A model generated the notes under the pieces. That model was not told the origin of the DNA. It was given only the letters and a program-made list of their open reading frames with translations, and ran no database searches. Position numbers and translations under genes: made by a program. Shown in pieces: positions 7,859 through 17,844 of a DNA stretch of 64,000 nucleotides. The stretch is from an uncultured Collinsella sp. (lineage in GTDB: Bacteria > Actinomycetota > Coriobacteriia > Coriobacteriales > Coriobacteriaceae): contig UQIB01000007.1 in NCBI GenBank assembly GCA_900541015.1, forward strand, positions 1 through 64,000. Direction: 5' to 3'. Each line of letters starts with the position of its first letter. The first letter of the stretch is position 1.

Positions 7859-9088
7859 ATGGATCGAAACGAACTCGACCCCAGCGTCCCCAGCGCCACG
7901 GAGGTCAAGAAGATCCCCCTCATCATTAAGGTATACGCCGTCCTGTGCATCCTGTCCGGCGTGGGCACGCTCCCGTCGGTCGGCGCCTTTATGTGGCAGG
8001 TCATCACCGCGCTCATCAACGGCAACGCCGCCGCCAAGCTCGGCGACAACACGCTCGTCGCGGTCGGACTGATTGTCGCCGGCATCATGCTCTCGGCTGC
8101 CAGTGCCGTCATCTTGATCATCTTTGGCCTGGACCTCATCAAGAACCAGCGCCGCAATGCCGCCCGTCTGTCCTATATCCTTATCGCATTGACCGTCGTC
8201 GAGCTTTTGGTTGACGTGATGCTCCAGGGTATCGGGCCTTTCTTGCTGCGCCCTGCCATCCAGCTCGGCATCCTCGTCGCGCTTTCGACCACCGTCGACC
8301 CCACGCTGCGCCAGGAGCGCGAGCTGCAGCGCCGCCTGCAGGAGATGCTCGATCGCGACGCCGCCGCCGAGGGCATGCTCGGGCGCGATGAAACCGGCGA
8401 AGGCTACATCAAGCTCAACTACTTCAACCTGTTCTGGGTATTCTTTGTCTGCTGCATACTCGGTCTGATCGCCGAGGACATCTGGCACATGACGGTCGAC
8501 GACCCGGGCGTCTACCAGAACCGCGCCGGCATGCTGTTTGGCCCCTTCAGCCCCATCTACGGATTTGGCGCCGTGCTCATGACCATGGTGCTCAACCGCT
8601 TCTACAAAAAGAACCCCATCATTATCTTTTTGGTGAGCGCGCTGCTCGGCGCAAGCTTTGAGGTGTTCGTGGGCTGGTTTATGCAGACCTCGTTTGGCGT
8701 GGTCTCGTGGAGCTACTCGCATATGAAGCTCTTTGGCATGCCCGATCCGCTCGCCGTCCTTACCGGCGGACGTACCTGTACGGGCTTCGCCTGCCTGTGG
8801 GGCCTGGGTGGCCTCATCTGGATCAAGCTGCTGCTGCCGAGGCTGCTCAAGCTCATCAACATGATTCCGTGGAAGAGTCGCTACTCGGCTACCGTCATCT
8901 TCACCATCATTATGCTGGTCGACGGCGTCATGACGCTGCAGTCGCTCGACTACTGGTACCAGCGCGTCAACGGCACGGAGCCGGATATTCCCGTCGCGCA
9001 GTTCTACGGCACGTACTTCGATAACGAATACATGGAGAACCGCTTCCAGAGCATGACCATGAGCCCCAAGGATGCGACACGCGTGTAG
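7859..9088 (+). CDS. Putative ABC-transporter-permease-like membrane protein (CmpB family)
   Basis: 409 residues. The start is ATG 7859 (MDRNELDPSVP), six bases after GAGAAAGG. The N-terminal third has several hydrophobic segments (for example IPLIIKVYAVLCILSGV and LIVAGIMLSAASAVILII). A charged amphipathic stretch (about 145-180) precedes a second membrane module that matches the ABC_trans_CmpB-type family of putative permeases: IKLNYFNLFWVFFVCCILG, NRAGMLFGPFSPIYGFGA, GASFEVFVGWFM and GRTCTGFACLWGLGG. No ATPase or binding protein is adjacent, so the transport role is only a family label. A strong terminator follows. Confidence 0.75.
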   Translation: MDRNELDPSVPSATEVKKIPLIIKVYAVLCILSGVGTLPSVGAFMWQVITALINGNAAAKLGDNTLVAVGLIVAGIMLSAASAVILIIFGLDLIKNQRRNAARLSYILIALTVVELLVDVMLQGIGPFLLRPAIQLGILVALSTTVDPTLRQERELQRRLQEMLDRDAAAEGMLGRDETGEGYIKLNYFNLFWVFFVCCILGLIAEDIWHMTVDDPGVYQNRAGMLFGPFSPIYGFGAVLMTMVLNRFYKKNPIIIFLVSALLGASFEVFVGWFMQTSFGVVSWSYSHMKLFGMPDPLAVLTGGRTCTGFACLWGLGGLIWIKLLLPRLLKLINMIPWKSRYSATVIFTIIMLVDGVMTLQSLDYWYQRVNGTEPDIPVAQFYGTYFDNEYMENRFQSMTMSPKDATRV

Positions 9089-9110
9089 CGCCCACCGCGC
9101 CCAAAACGCA

Positions 9111-9150
9111 AAATGCCCGCCGGCATCACACGTACCGGCGGGCATTTTTA
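9111..9150. terminator. Bidirectional terminator
   Basis: A perfect 11-bp stem, ATGCCCGCCGG (9113-9123) with CCGGCGGGCAT (9135-9145), is followed by TTTTTAT on the plus strand. It lies between convergent genes (7859-9088 plus, 9179-9598 minus) and can serve both. Confidence 0.88.
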
Positions 9151-9178
9151 TAAACGAGTCTTCTATCGACGCAAGCCT

Positions 9179-9598
9179 CTACGCCTCGCGCTCGACCTCA
9201 CTCACGCATTCATTCTTGATGGTGCCAACGAGCGCCTGCAGCGCATCGACCACATGCGGGCGAATGTCCCCGCCGATGAGCATGAGCATGATGTCGTCGC
9301 CCACGGTAAGCTCGCCGCTTGCCAGCCACACGCGCACATAGCCGATACCCGGCATCGCGCGCGTGGCCTCGATAGCAGCCTGCACCTTCTGAGCATCGAA
9401 GCCGAACACCATGCCGCCCACCTTGTGGCCTGGCGCCACGCCATCGGTCTCGACTTCGCGCACCTCGGCCTTGGGCGTCGCACGCACCACACCGTTATGC
9501 GTCAGGTACATACCGCAGCCAGCCGCCGAAGCATCGGCCTTAGCCGCACGCAGCCAAGCATCAACCGAAGGCATCGATTTGCCACTTTCAAGCATCAT
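9179..9598 (-). CDS. MoaE-like protein
   Basis: 139 residues. The C-terminal half resembles molybdopterin synthase large subunit: an IGYVRVWLASGELTVGDD segment aligns with the family's HR-x-G-x-L-x-VGD pattern, followed by RPHVVDALQALVGTIKNE. The family's catalytic lysine and arginine region is only partly recognisable here: an HR becomes VRV, and an N-terminal GAVVTFEG-like strand is replaced by GVVRATPKAEVREV. No other molybdopterin gene is near. It could be a MoaE relative with altered function rather than a working synthase. Confidence 0.5.
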   Translation of the reverse strand: MMLESGKSMPSVDAWLRAAKADASAAGCGMYLTHNGVVRATPKAEVREVETDGVAPGHKVGGMVFGFDAQKVQAAIEATRAMPGIGYVRVWLASGELTVGDDIMLMLIGGDIRPHVVDALQALVGTIKNECVSEVEREA

Positions 9599-9618
9599 TT
9601 CTCCCTTAACGTCGTCGA

Positions 9619-9651
9619 GTAGCTAATTTGGGACGGGGCTCTTTTAGCTAC
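9619..9651. repeat. Short dispersed repeat with GGGACGGGGC core, copy 1
   Basis: 33 bases bounded by GTAGCT and AGCTAC around TAATTTGGGACGGGGCTCTT. A close copy with ends GTAGT and ACTAC is at 34376-34409. Both lie between minus-strand genes; this one separates the sortase stop from the MoaE-like start. Confidence 0.6.
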
Positions 9652-9662
9652 CCCTGGATAAT

Positions 9663-10661
9663 CTATTCCTCGACCGGTGTGAGCACCATGACGGCACGTG
9701 TGTTGCTCAGCGACAGCGAGCGACAGGTCACGAGCGTCACGACCTTGGTTGCCGAGGCGGCGCGGTCGCCCGCATCGCTCGCCACGGCAGAGGCACCGTC
9801 GAGCATCTCGGATAGGTAGTTCTTGAGCCCGTCGTCGCCCTCAAAATTGGGCGTGCGCGCCTTGGCATACGTGTCCTCAACGACCTTGGTCGCCAGCGGA
9901 CGCAGCTTATACGTCGCATCGCGCGTGATGTAGTACACGTACTCGATGCTATCGAACGTCGCTTGGTCGGTGGTGTCCGAAATCACGTTGAACATCGACC
10001 CATCGTTCATATGGTGGCCGTAGATCGTGGTCTGCTGATCCACCATGCCCGGCGCGGTGTCGTCGCTATCCAAGAAGATAGCACCGGACGCGTTAGCCGT
10101 ACCGTCAAACAGCGTGTTGAGGTATTTGGAGTTGTTGTTGGTCTGCACGACGGGATAGTTGATGTTGGTGCCGGGCGCGAAAATCCAACCCACAACCTCG
10201 GGATTCGTCTGGGCAAGTGCATCAAAGTCGATAATCGGCACGCCGCTGGCGTCCTTGTCGCTCACATATTGTTTTTCGATCTTTTGATACGACTCGCTCG
10301 CCTGCTTGTAGCCAATCTGGGCGTTGATAAAGATGGCGGCAGCGGCAACGATTAGGCCGATGCCAATAATGATGAGCAAGATGGGGATAACGGAGCGGCG
10401 CTTTTTGCGCGGCGGCTCGGTGTAATCCGACGGCGCGGCATGCGATGAAGACCGGGGCGGCTTCTTAGCGGTGCTACAAGATGAAGGTCGATATGCGGTC
10501 GGCGCGTCCTGTCGACGATGCGTCGCCGGCGTCACGGGGCGCGGCGCGCGCGGCTGCTGAGGAGAGGATGTCCGACCCTGCTGTGCCGCACGGGCAGCAC
10601 CCGGCTTCGACGGATCGGGAATCTGAGAAGCCTTGAATCGTTTTCCCTGATAGTCGGACAT
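9663..10661 (-). CDS. Class B-like sortase
   Basis: 332 residues from ATG 10661 (MSDYQGKRFKASQIPDPS). A basic, Pro/Ser/Arg-rich cytoplasmic head of about 120 residues precedes one membrane anchor (SVIPILLIIIGIGLIVAAAA), giving type II topology with the catalytic domain outside. Catalytic residues are visible: His in TTIYGHHMND, Cys in VVTLVTCRSL and Arg in SNTRAVM. The extended region between VVGWIFAPGTNINYPVVQ and the His is typical of class B. Sortases attach proteins with a sorting signal to the wall or to pilins. The only candidate substrate in the window is the LPATG protein at 62-64 kb. The gene lies 35 bases after purE on the same strand. Confidence 0.88.
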   Translation of the reverse strand: MSDYQGKRFKASQIPDPSKPGAARAAQQGRTSSPQQPRAPRPVTPATHRRQDAPTAYRPSSCSTAKKPPRSSSHAAPSDYTEPPRKKRRSVIPILLIIIGIGLIVAAAAIFINAQIGYKQASESYQKIEKQYVSDKDASGVPIIDFDALAQTNPEVVGWIFAPGTNINYPVVQTNNNSKYLNTLFDGTANASGAIFLDSDDTAPGMVDQQTTIYGHHMNDGSMFNVISDTTDQATFDSIEYVYYITRDATYKLRPLATKVVEDTYAKARTPNFEGDDGLKNYLSEMLDGASAVASDAGDRAASATKVVTLVTCRSLSLSNTRAVMVLTPVEE

Positions 10662-10696
10662 GGCTCTCCTTATACTGCGTTGAAACGGCAAAACGC

Positions 10697-11161
10697 TTAG
10701 GCGTCGGCCATCTCCTGCTTCATCTTCTCGATAACCTTGCGGTACTCGGGGTCGCATGCGCCCAGAATCTGCGTGGCGTAAATAGCGGCGTTCTTGGCAC
10801 CGTTGATGGCAACGCAGGCCACGGGCACACCCGAAGGCATCTGCACCATCGACAGCAGCGAATCCATGCCGCCCAGGTCACTCGTCTTCATAGGCACGCC
10901 GATAACCGGCAGCGGCGTAAACGCAGCCACGACACCGCCCAGGTGAGCAGCCTTGCCGGCGGCGGCGATAATCACTTTGATACCGCGATCGGCAGCAGTC
11001 GAAGCCCACTCGTGGACCTTCGCCGGCGTGCGGTGCGCGCTCGCAATGACGAGCTCATAGGGCACGCCCAGTGCCTCGAGCTCGGCGGTGCAGCCCTCCA
11101 TAACGCCCAGATCGGACTTGGAGCCCATGATGATCCCGACAACCGGCTTTTGATCTGCCAT
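10697..11161 (-). CDS. purE: N5-carboxyaminoimidazole ribonucleotide mutase
   Basis: 154 residues from ATG 11161 (MADQKPVVGIIMGSKSDLG). This start lies nine bases after AGGAGG; an ATG six bases upstream would leave only three. The class I PurE signature is clear: GIIMGSKSDLGVMEG, VIASAHRTP with the conserved His, IIAAAGKAAHLGGVVAA and LPVIGVPM. The enzyme makes CAIR in step 6 of purine synthesis. No purK is adjacent. The downstream neighbour on the strand is the sortase. Confidence 0.95.
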   Translation of the reverse strand: MADQKPVVGIIMGSKSDLGVMEGCTAELEALGVPYELVIASAHRTPAKVHEWASTAADRGIKVIIAAAGKAAHLGGVVAAFTPLPVIGVPMKTSDLGGMDSLLSMVQMPSGVPVACVAINGAKNAAIYATQILGACDPEYRKVIEKMKQEMADA

Positions 11162-11247
11162 AAACAAAGACCTCCTGTTGAGAGCGGTGACGCGGCGGGT
11201 CCGCGACCCTTAACTACTGAGAGTAGTATAGCTGCTCCCGTCCCTGC

Positions 11248-11352
11248 GGTCCCCGGGTGCCCCGCGGCTGGCTGGGTTTTTATCTTCGCTCCCCTTGCTT
11301 CGCAAAGTCGCTCAGCTAAATAACCCAGCCAGCCGCGGGGCACCCGGGGACC
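11248..11352. repeat. 31-bp perfect inverted repeat
   Basis: The arms 11248-11278 and 11322-11352 are perfectly complementary over 31 bases (outermost GGTCCCCGGG / CCCGGGGACC). The 43-base spacer contains TTGCTTCGCAAAG. It lies in the noncoding region upstream of purE, between 11162 and 11896. As RNA or single-stranded DNA it would form a very stable hairpin. The arm is too long and the tail too poor in T for an ordinary terminator. Confidence 0.85.
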
Positions 11353-11417
11353 TACCGAGGATTGCCATGACGTACGTTGGCTGATTTGGTTTGGAATGAA
11401 AGGTTTGCGGAGGGTAG

Positions 11418-11620
11418 TGGACAGTTAGTTCAGATACGTATTTTTTGGCCGTGCCTCTTGGCGCTAATAGAGTGGTTTGAAGTCACTTTGAGCCCCATAA
11501 CGACCTTTGTCACCCATATATGAGCGTCTCCACCGGTTCAGAAAGTCAAATTCGGCCCAATCGGACTCAGGTCGGCCTTTACACACCCTCTGAAAAATAC
11601 GTATCTGAACCAACTGTCCA
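11418..11620. mobile_element. MITE-like element with about 28-bp terminal inverted repeats
   Basis: The left end (11418-11446) starts TGGACAGTTAGTTCAGATAC and the right end (11593-11620) is its reverse complement with one mismatch within 28 bases. The interior (about 146 bases) has no gene and no resemblance to a transposase. Size, terminal repeats and position in intergenic DNA fit a miniature inverted-repeat element. No target duplication is obvious. Confidence 0.6.
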
Positions 11621-11645
11621 AGGGCATGTTTCGACCCCGGCAAAA

Positions 11646-11679
11646 GGCCTCCTGGCGAATGAAAATTCGCCAGGAGGCC
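11646..11679. terminator. 15-bp perfect hairpin, GAAA loop
   Basis: GGCCTCCTGGCGAAT (11646-11660) pairs perfectly with 11665-11679 around a GAAA loop. It is one of a row of strong hairpins between the carB 3' end and purE. No T-run follows on either strand (a CAAAA-type run lies at 11641-11645), so termination is possible only on the minus strand. Confidence 0.6.
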
Positions 11680-11690
11680 CCATACAAAAC

Positions 11691-11726
11691 GTGGGCGCCG
11701 TCGTTCAAACGAACGACGGCGCCCAC
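11691..11726. terminator. 16-bp perfect hairpin, AAAC loop
   Basis: GTGGGCGCCGTCGTTC (11691-11706) pairs perfectly with 11711-11726. It lies 11 bases from the preceding hairpin. CATTTTCT follows on the plus strand and GTTTTG on the minus strand. It may act as a transcription or mRNA-decay barrier downstream of carAB. Confidence 0.6.
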
Positions 11727-11770
11727 ACTCATTTTCTATTCAGCCCTAGTCATCGCACAAAGCCCCTTCG

Positions 11771-11896
11771 GCAGCACACGGTGCAGCCAAGTCACCGCAG
11801 GCCGGGGCGGGAGGCGGACCCTTCTCTCGGAAAACTTCGCGAAGCCCAGTTTCCGAGAGAAAGTGTCCGGCTGCCGCCCCGGCCGACCAGGTCACA

Positions 11897-11912
<16 letters not shown>
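11771..11912. repeat. Nested giant hairpin overlapping the carB stop
   Basis: Three nested arm pairs are visible: outer GCAGCACACGGTG (11771-11783) with 11900-11912; middle GCCGGGGCGG (from 11800) with CCGCCCCGGC (to about 11883); inner TTCTCTCGGAAA with TTTCCGAGAGAA. The outer right arm includes the last codons and stop of carB, so the palindrome has grown into, or was selected with, the gene end. It is the likely end of the carAB transcript. Confidence 0.65.
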
Positions 11913-15211
<3,299 letters not shown>

Positions 15212-15212
15212 G

Positions 15213-16652
15213 TTAGTTCTCCTCGGTCTCAGCGGTCTCGGACTCAGCAAAGTTCCAGCCGGCAAGGCGGTCCTTCGCGGTGTCGATGTCCAGGTAGTTC
15301 TCCTCGCCGTCCATGAGTCGCGTAAAGGCGGTAAAGAGATAGTGGGCATCGGTGGGGCCAGGCGAAGCCTCGGGGTGGTACTGGACCGAGAAGCACGGGG
15401 CGTCGAGCAGCTGGATGCCCTCGGCGGTGCCGTCGTTGAGGTTCACATGCGTCAGGCGAATGCGACCAAAGCGCTCGTTCATCACGACCGGCGCGATTCC
15501 GCGGCGCACCCAGACGCGCAGATCTCCATCGGCCGCATGCTCGGTCTCGCCGCCCGAAAGCTCGGGGACAAGCTTGCCCAGACTGGGGAACAGCAGGCCA
15601 AAGCCGTGGTTTTGCGCGGTGATCTCCACGCGGCGGCTCACCAGGTTCATGACCGGCTGGTTGCCACCGCGGTGACCGAACTTAAGCTTTTCCATCTGGG
15701 CGCCGCAGGCCAGGCTGATCATCTGGTGACCAAGACAAATACCAAAGACCGGCACCTTGCCGATCAGTTGCTGCACCTGCTCGTAGGTCTCCACCACGGC
15801 GTCGGGGTCGCCGGGGCCATTGGACAAAAAGACGCCGTCGGGATTCATGTCGAGCACCTCACTCGCAGGCGTGTCCCACGGCACGACGGTAAGGTCGCAG
15901 CCGGCGCGGACCAGCCCCTCCAGAATGCCGCGCTTCACACCGCAGTCGTAGGCGACCACGTTGTGACGGGCAGGAGCGGCAGCCGAAAGCGCAAAGTCAT
16001 GCATGGCAGGAAGGTCGACGGCGGTAAAGGCGTGGGGCTCAGGGCAGCTCACGGTCTTGACCAGGTTCTCGCCTACCAGCGTGGGCGCTGCGGCCAGACG
16101 CTCGGCAAGCTCGTCGACGTCGAAGATCTCGGTCGAGATAATGCCCATCTTGGAACCATTGTCGCGCAGATGGCGCACCAGAGCGCGGGTGTCGACGCCC
16201 TCGATAGCGACGATGCCGTGGGCGCGCAGATACTCCGGCACGCTGACGGCCGAGCGCCAGTTAGAAGGCGTGGTGCACATGTCGCGAACGATCATGCCGC
16301 GCATAGCCGGAGCGCTCGCAGGGCGCACGGCGTCGCCGGGGAAGGCCGACTGGACGTCGGTCTCGTCGATACCGTAGTTGCCGATCTGCGGATAGGTCAT
16401 GGTTACGATTTGGCCGGCATAACTCGGGTCGGTCATGACCTCAAAGTAGCCCTCGAGTGAGGTGTTGAAGCAGACTTCGCCGGTCGCGGTGCCCTCGGCG
16501 CCGCATGCACGTCCATAAAAAATGGTCCCATCCTCAAGATACAGGATGCAGGGACCGCAGGTGCCCTTGCTGGTTTTGGCCAGCATACGCTGGCAAAGCT
16601 CGCTGGGCGCGAAGGTGCGGGCGGCAGCGCCCGCGATATGGTTGTTCGCCAT
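15213..16652 (-). CDS. carA: Carbamoyl-phosphate synthase small subunit
   Basis: 479 residues, about 100 more than most CarA proteins. CarA hydrolyses glutamine and channels ammonia to CarB. The start is ATG 16652 behind GGAGAATT. An extra N-terminal stretch of about 35 residues precedes CILYLEDGTIFYGRACG. The class I glutaminase shows nucleophile Cys in VFGICLGHQM and the His/Glu pair in YHPEASPGP. Between AQNHGF and THVNLNDGT there is an insertion of about 45 residues absent from standard CarA. A hairpin with a PyrR-site-like loop (16664-16681) lies just ahead of the ribosome-binding site. carB follows after one base. Confidence 0.96.
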   Translation of the reverse strand: MANNHIAGAAARTFAPSELCQRMLAKTSKGTCGPCILYLEDGTIFYGRACGAEGTATGEVCFNTSLEGYFEVMTDPSYAGQIVTMTYPQIGNYGIDETDVQSAFPGDAVRPASAPAMRGMIVRDMCTTPSNWRSAVSVPEYLRAHGIVAIEGVDTRALVRHLRDNGSKMGIISTEIFDVDELAERLAAAPTLVGENLVKTVSCPEPHAFTAVDLPAMHDFALSAAAPARHNVVAYDCGVKRGILEGLVRAGCDLTVVPWDTPASEVLDMNPDGVFLSNGPGDPDAVVETYEQVQQLIGKVPVFGICLGHQMISLACGAQMEKLKFGHRGGNQPVMNLVSRRVEITAQNHGFGLLFPSLGKLVPELSGGETEHAADGDLRVWVRRGIAPVVMNERFGRIRLTHVNLNDGTAEGIQLLDAPCFSVQYHPEASPGPTDAHYLFTAFTRLMDGEENYLDIDTAKDRLAGWNFAESETAETEEN

Positions 16653-16663
16653 AATTCTCCTTC

Positions 16664-16681
16664 CCGGTCTCACAGGACCGG
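16664..16681 (-). promoter_or_regulatory. Candidate PyrR-binding hairpin ahead of carA
   Basis: The minus strand reads CCGGTCCTGTGAGACCGG, then GAAGGAGAATT and ATG. TCCTGTGAG matches the core UCCNGNGAG of PyrR-binding loops as known from Bacillus and mycobacteria; the flanking consensus bases deviate (G/A at the 3' side). It lies next to the ribosome-binding site, which suits translational repression by PyrR with UMP. No pyrR gene is in the window. Confidence 0.4.
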
Positions 16682-16817
16682 CTTAAAGGTGTGTAGTTAG
16701 GCCTCGCGGTATTGTAACCGCAAGCATGCCTCATGGCGTTAATTTCATCGAAATGTTTACGAAATGATAATTATGACTTTCTATGCATAATGATTTCTCT
16801 GGGACGGGGATTAAAAA

Positions 16818-16853
16818 ATCATCCCGCGGGGCTTGTGGCTCACGCGGGATGAT
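16818..16853 (-). terminator. Terminator after the 16860-17825 gene
   Basis: ATCATCCCGCG pairs with CGCGGGATGAT over 11 bases and is followed by TTTTTTAA on the minus strand, just downstream of the stop at 16860. Confidence 0.88.
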
Positions 16854-16859
16854 GGCGTC

Positions 16860-17825
16860 TTACTTTTTCTTGTCCTGTTCCAGCAGTTCGGACGGTGTGC
16901 GATCGGGCTTGCCGCCGCGGAAAATCTCGCGGCCATGCAGACGATGTTCCAGGTCACGCTCGGCCTTTTCCTCGTCAATCTTGGTCTGGCTCACCACCGG
17001 GTCCTCAATCAACGACGACACCGAGTTCACCTGCTTCTGAATGCGCTCGGCGATGGTGTCATCCATACTCACGATGCGCATCTTCCAGTCGATACTCGTG
17101 GCGTTGGATGAGCTCTTGGTCCACACGAACGTCAAAATGGCGCTCTGGTGGCCGCGCGCGGGGAACATGCCAAAGAAGGAATCGTGCTGAATGTTGCTAT
17201 CCTCGTCGATATAGGCGTGAACGTTATACACCACGCGGTCGATCTTATCGTTGAGCAACGCGTTGGTCGCAAGCGCCGCAGCCTGAATCTGCCCGTTGGA
17301 CAGCAGCTCGAGCTCGTTGGCAGACGATGTGTCCAACACCGTCACCTCGACCGTGCCCGTGTGTTCATCGGCTTCATCGACGGTAAAGTCGAGCGGGAAC
17401 TGCGTAAAGCCGTTGCCCCACTCAAGGCCGCCCTTCAGCGCCGTCGAAACGGTATCGACCGAAACGCTCTCGGACAGGTTGGCGGTATTCAGACGGCGCA
17501 TCACGCCGTAGCCGATCTGCATGCCCACGATCAGCACCAAAATACCGATGACCACGGCCATCGCGGTCTTCGTAATGGTATGGCTCACCTGCGAGCCCGA
17601 AGGATCGTCCTCGGACAGCGGGTCGATATGTTTTGCCTGGCTCGCGCGGTCCTCGCTGCGCAGCTGCGCTAGCGCCGCTTTGTCACCGCTCTTGGCCGCC
17701 GCCTCCTTCTCGCGCATGCGCTCGGTGCGCTTTTTTGCAAGCGTGGGATCCAAGACACCGGATGCATCGATTTCGGAGAATAACTCCGTCACTTCTTCCG
17801 GAGTCAAAGGGTTCTTGTCAGCCAT
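16860..17825 (-). CDS. Single-pass membrane protein of unknown function
   Basis: 321 residues. I do not recognise a named family. A charged N-terminal cytoplasmic region of about 85 residues (rich in KRTERMREKEAAAK-type helix) precedes one membrane segment (MAVVIGILVLIVGMQIGYGV). The extracellular part (about 110-270) has beta-rich sequence such as GTVEVTVLDTSSANELELL and AHQ-type segments, perhaps a small ligand-binding or assembly fold. A charged C-terminal tail (EERAERDLEHRLHGREIF-like) closes it. It lies 19 bases after the ABC exporter gene on the same strand and so may be co-transcribed with it. The stop is followed by a strong terminator. Confidence 0.7.
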   Translation of the reverse strand: MADKNPLTPEEVTELFSEIDASGVLDPTLAKKRTERMREKEAAAKSGDKAALAQLRSEDRASQAKHIDPLSEDDPSGSQVSHTITKTAMAVVIGILVLIVGMQIGYGVMRRLNTANLSESVSVDTVSTALKGGLEWGNGFTQFPLDFTVDEADEHTGTVEVTVLDTSSANELELLSNGQIQAAALATNALLNDKIDRVVYNVHAYIDEDSNIQHDSFFGMFPARGHQSAILTFVWTKSSSNATSIDWKMRIVSMDDTIAERIQKQVNSVSSLIEDPVVSQTKIDEEKAERDLEHRLHGREIFRGGKPDRTPSELLEQDKKK

Positions 17826-17844
17826 AAACTTCCTGTCATATCAA

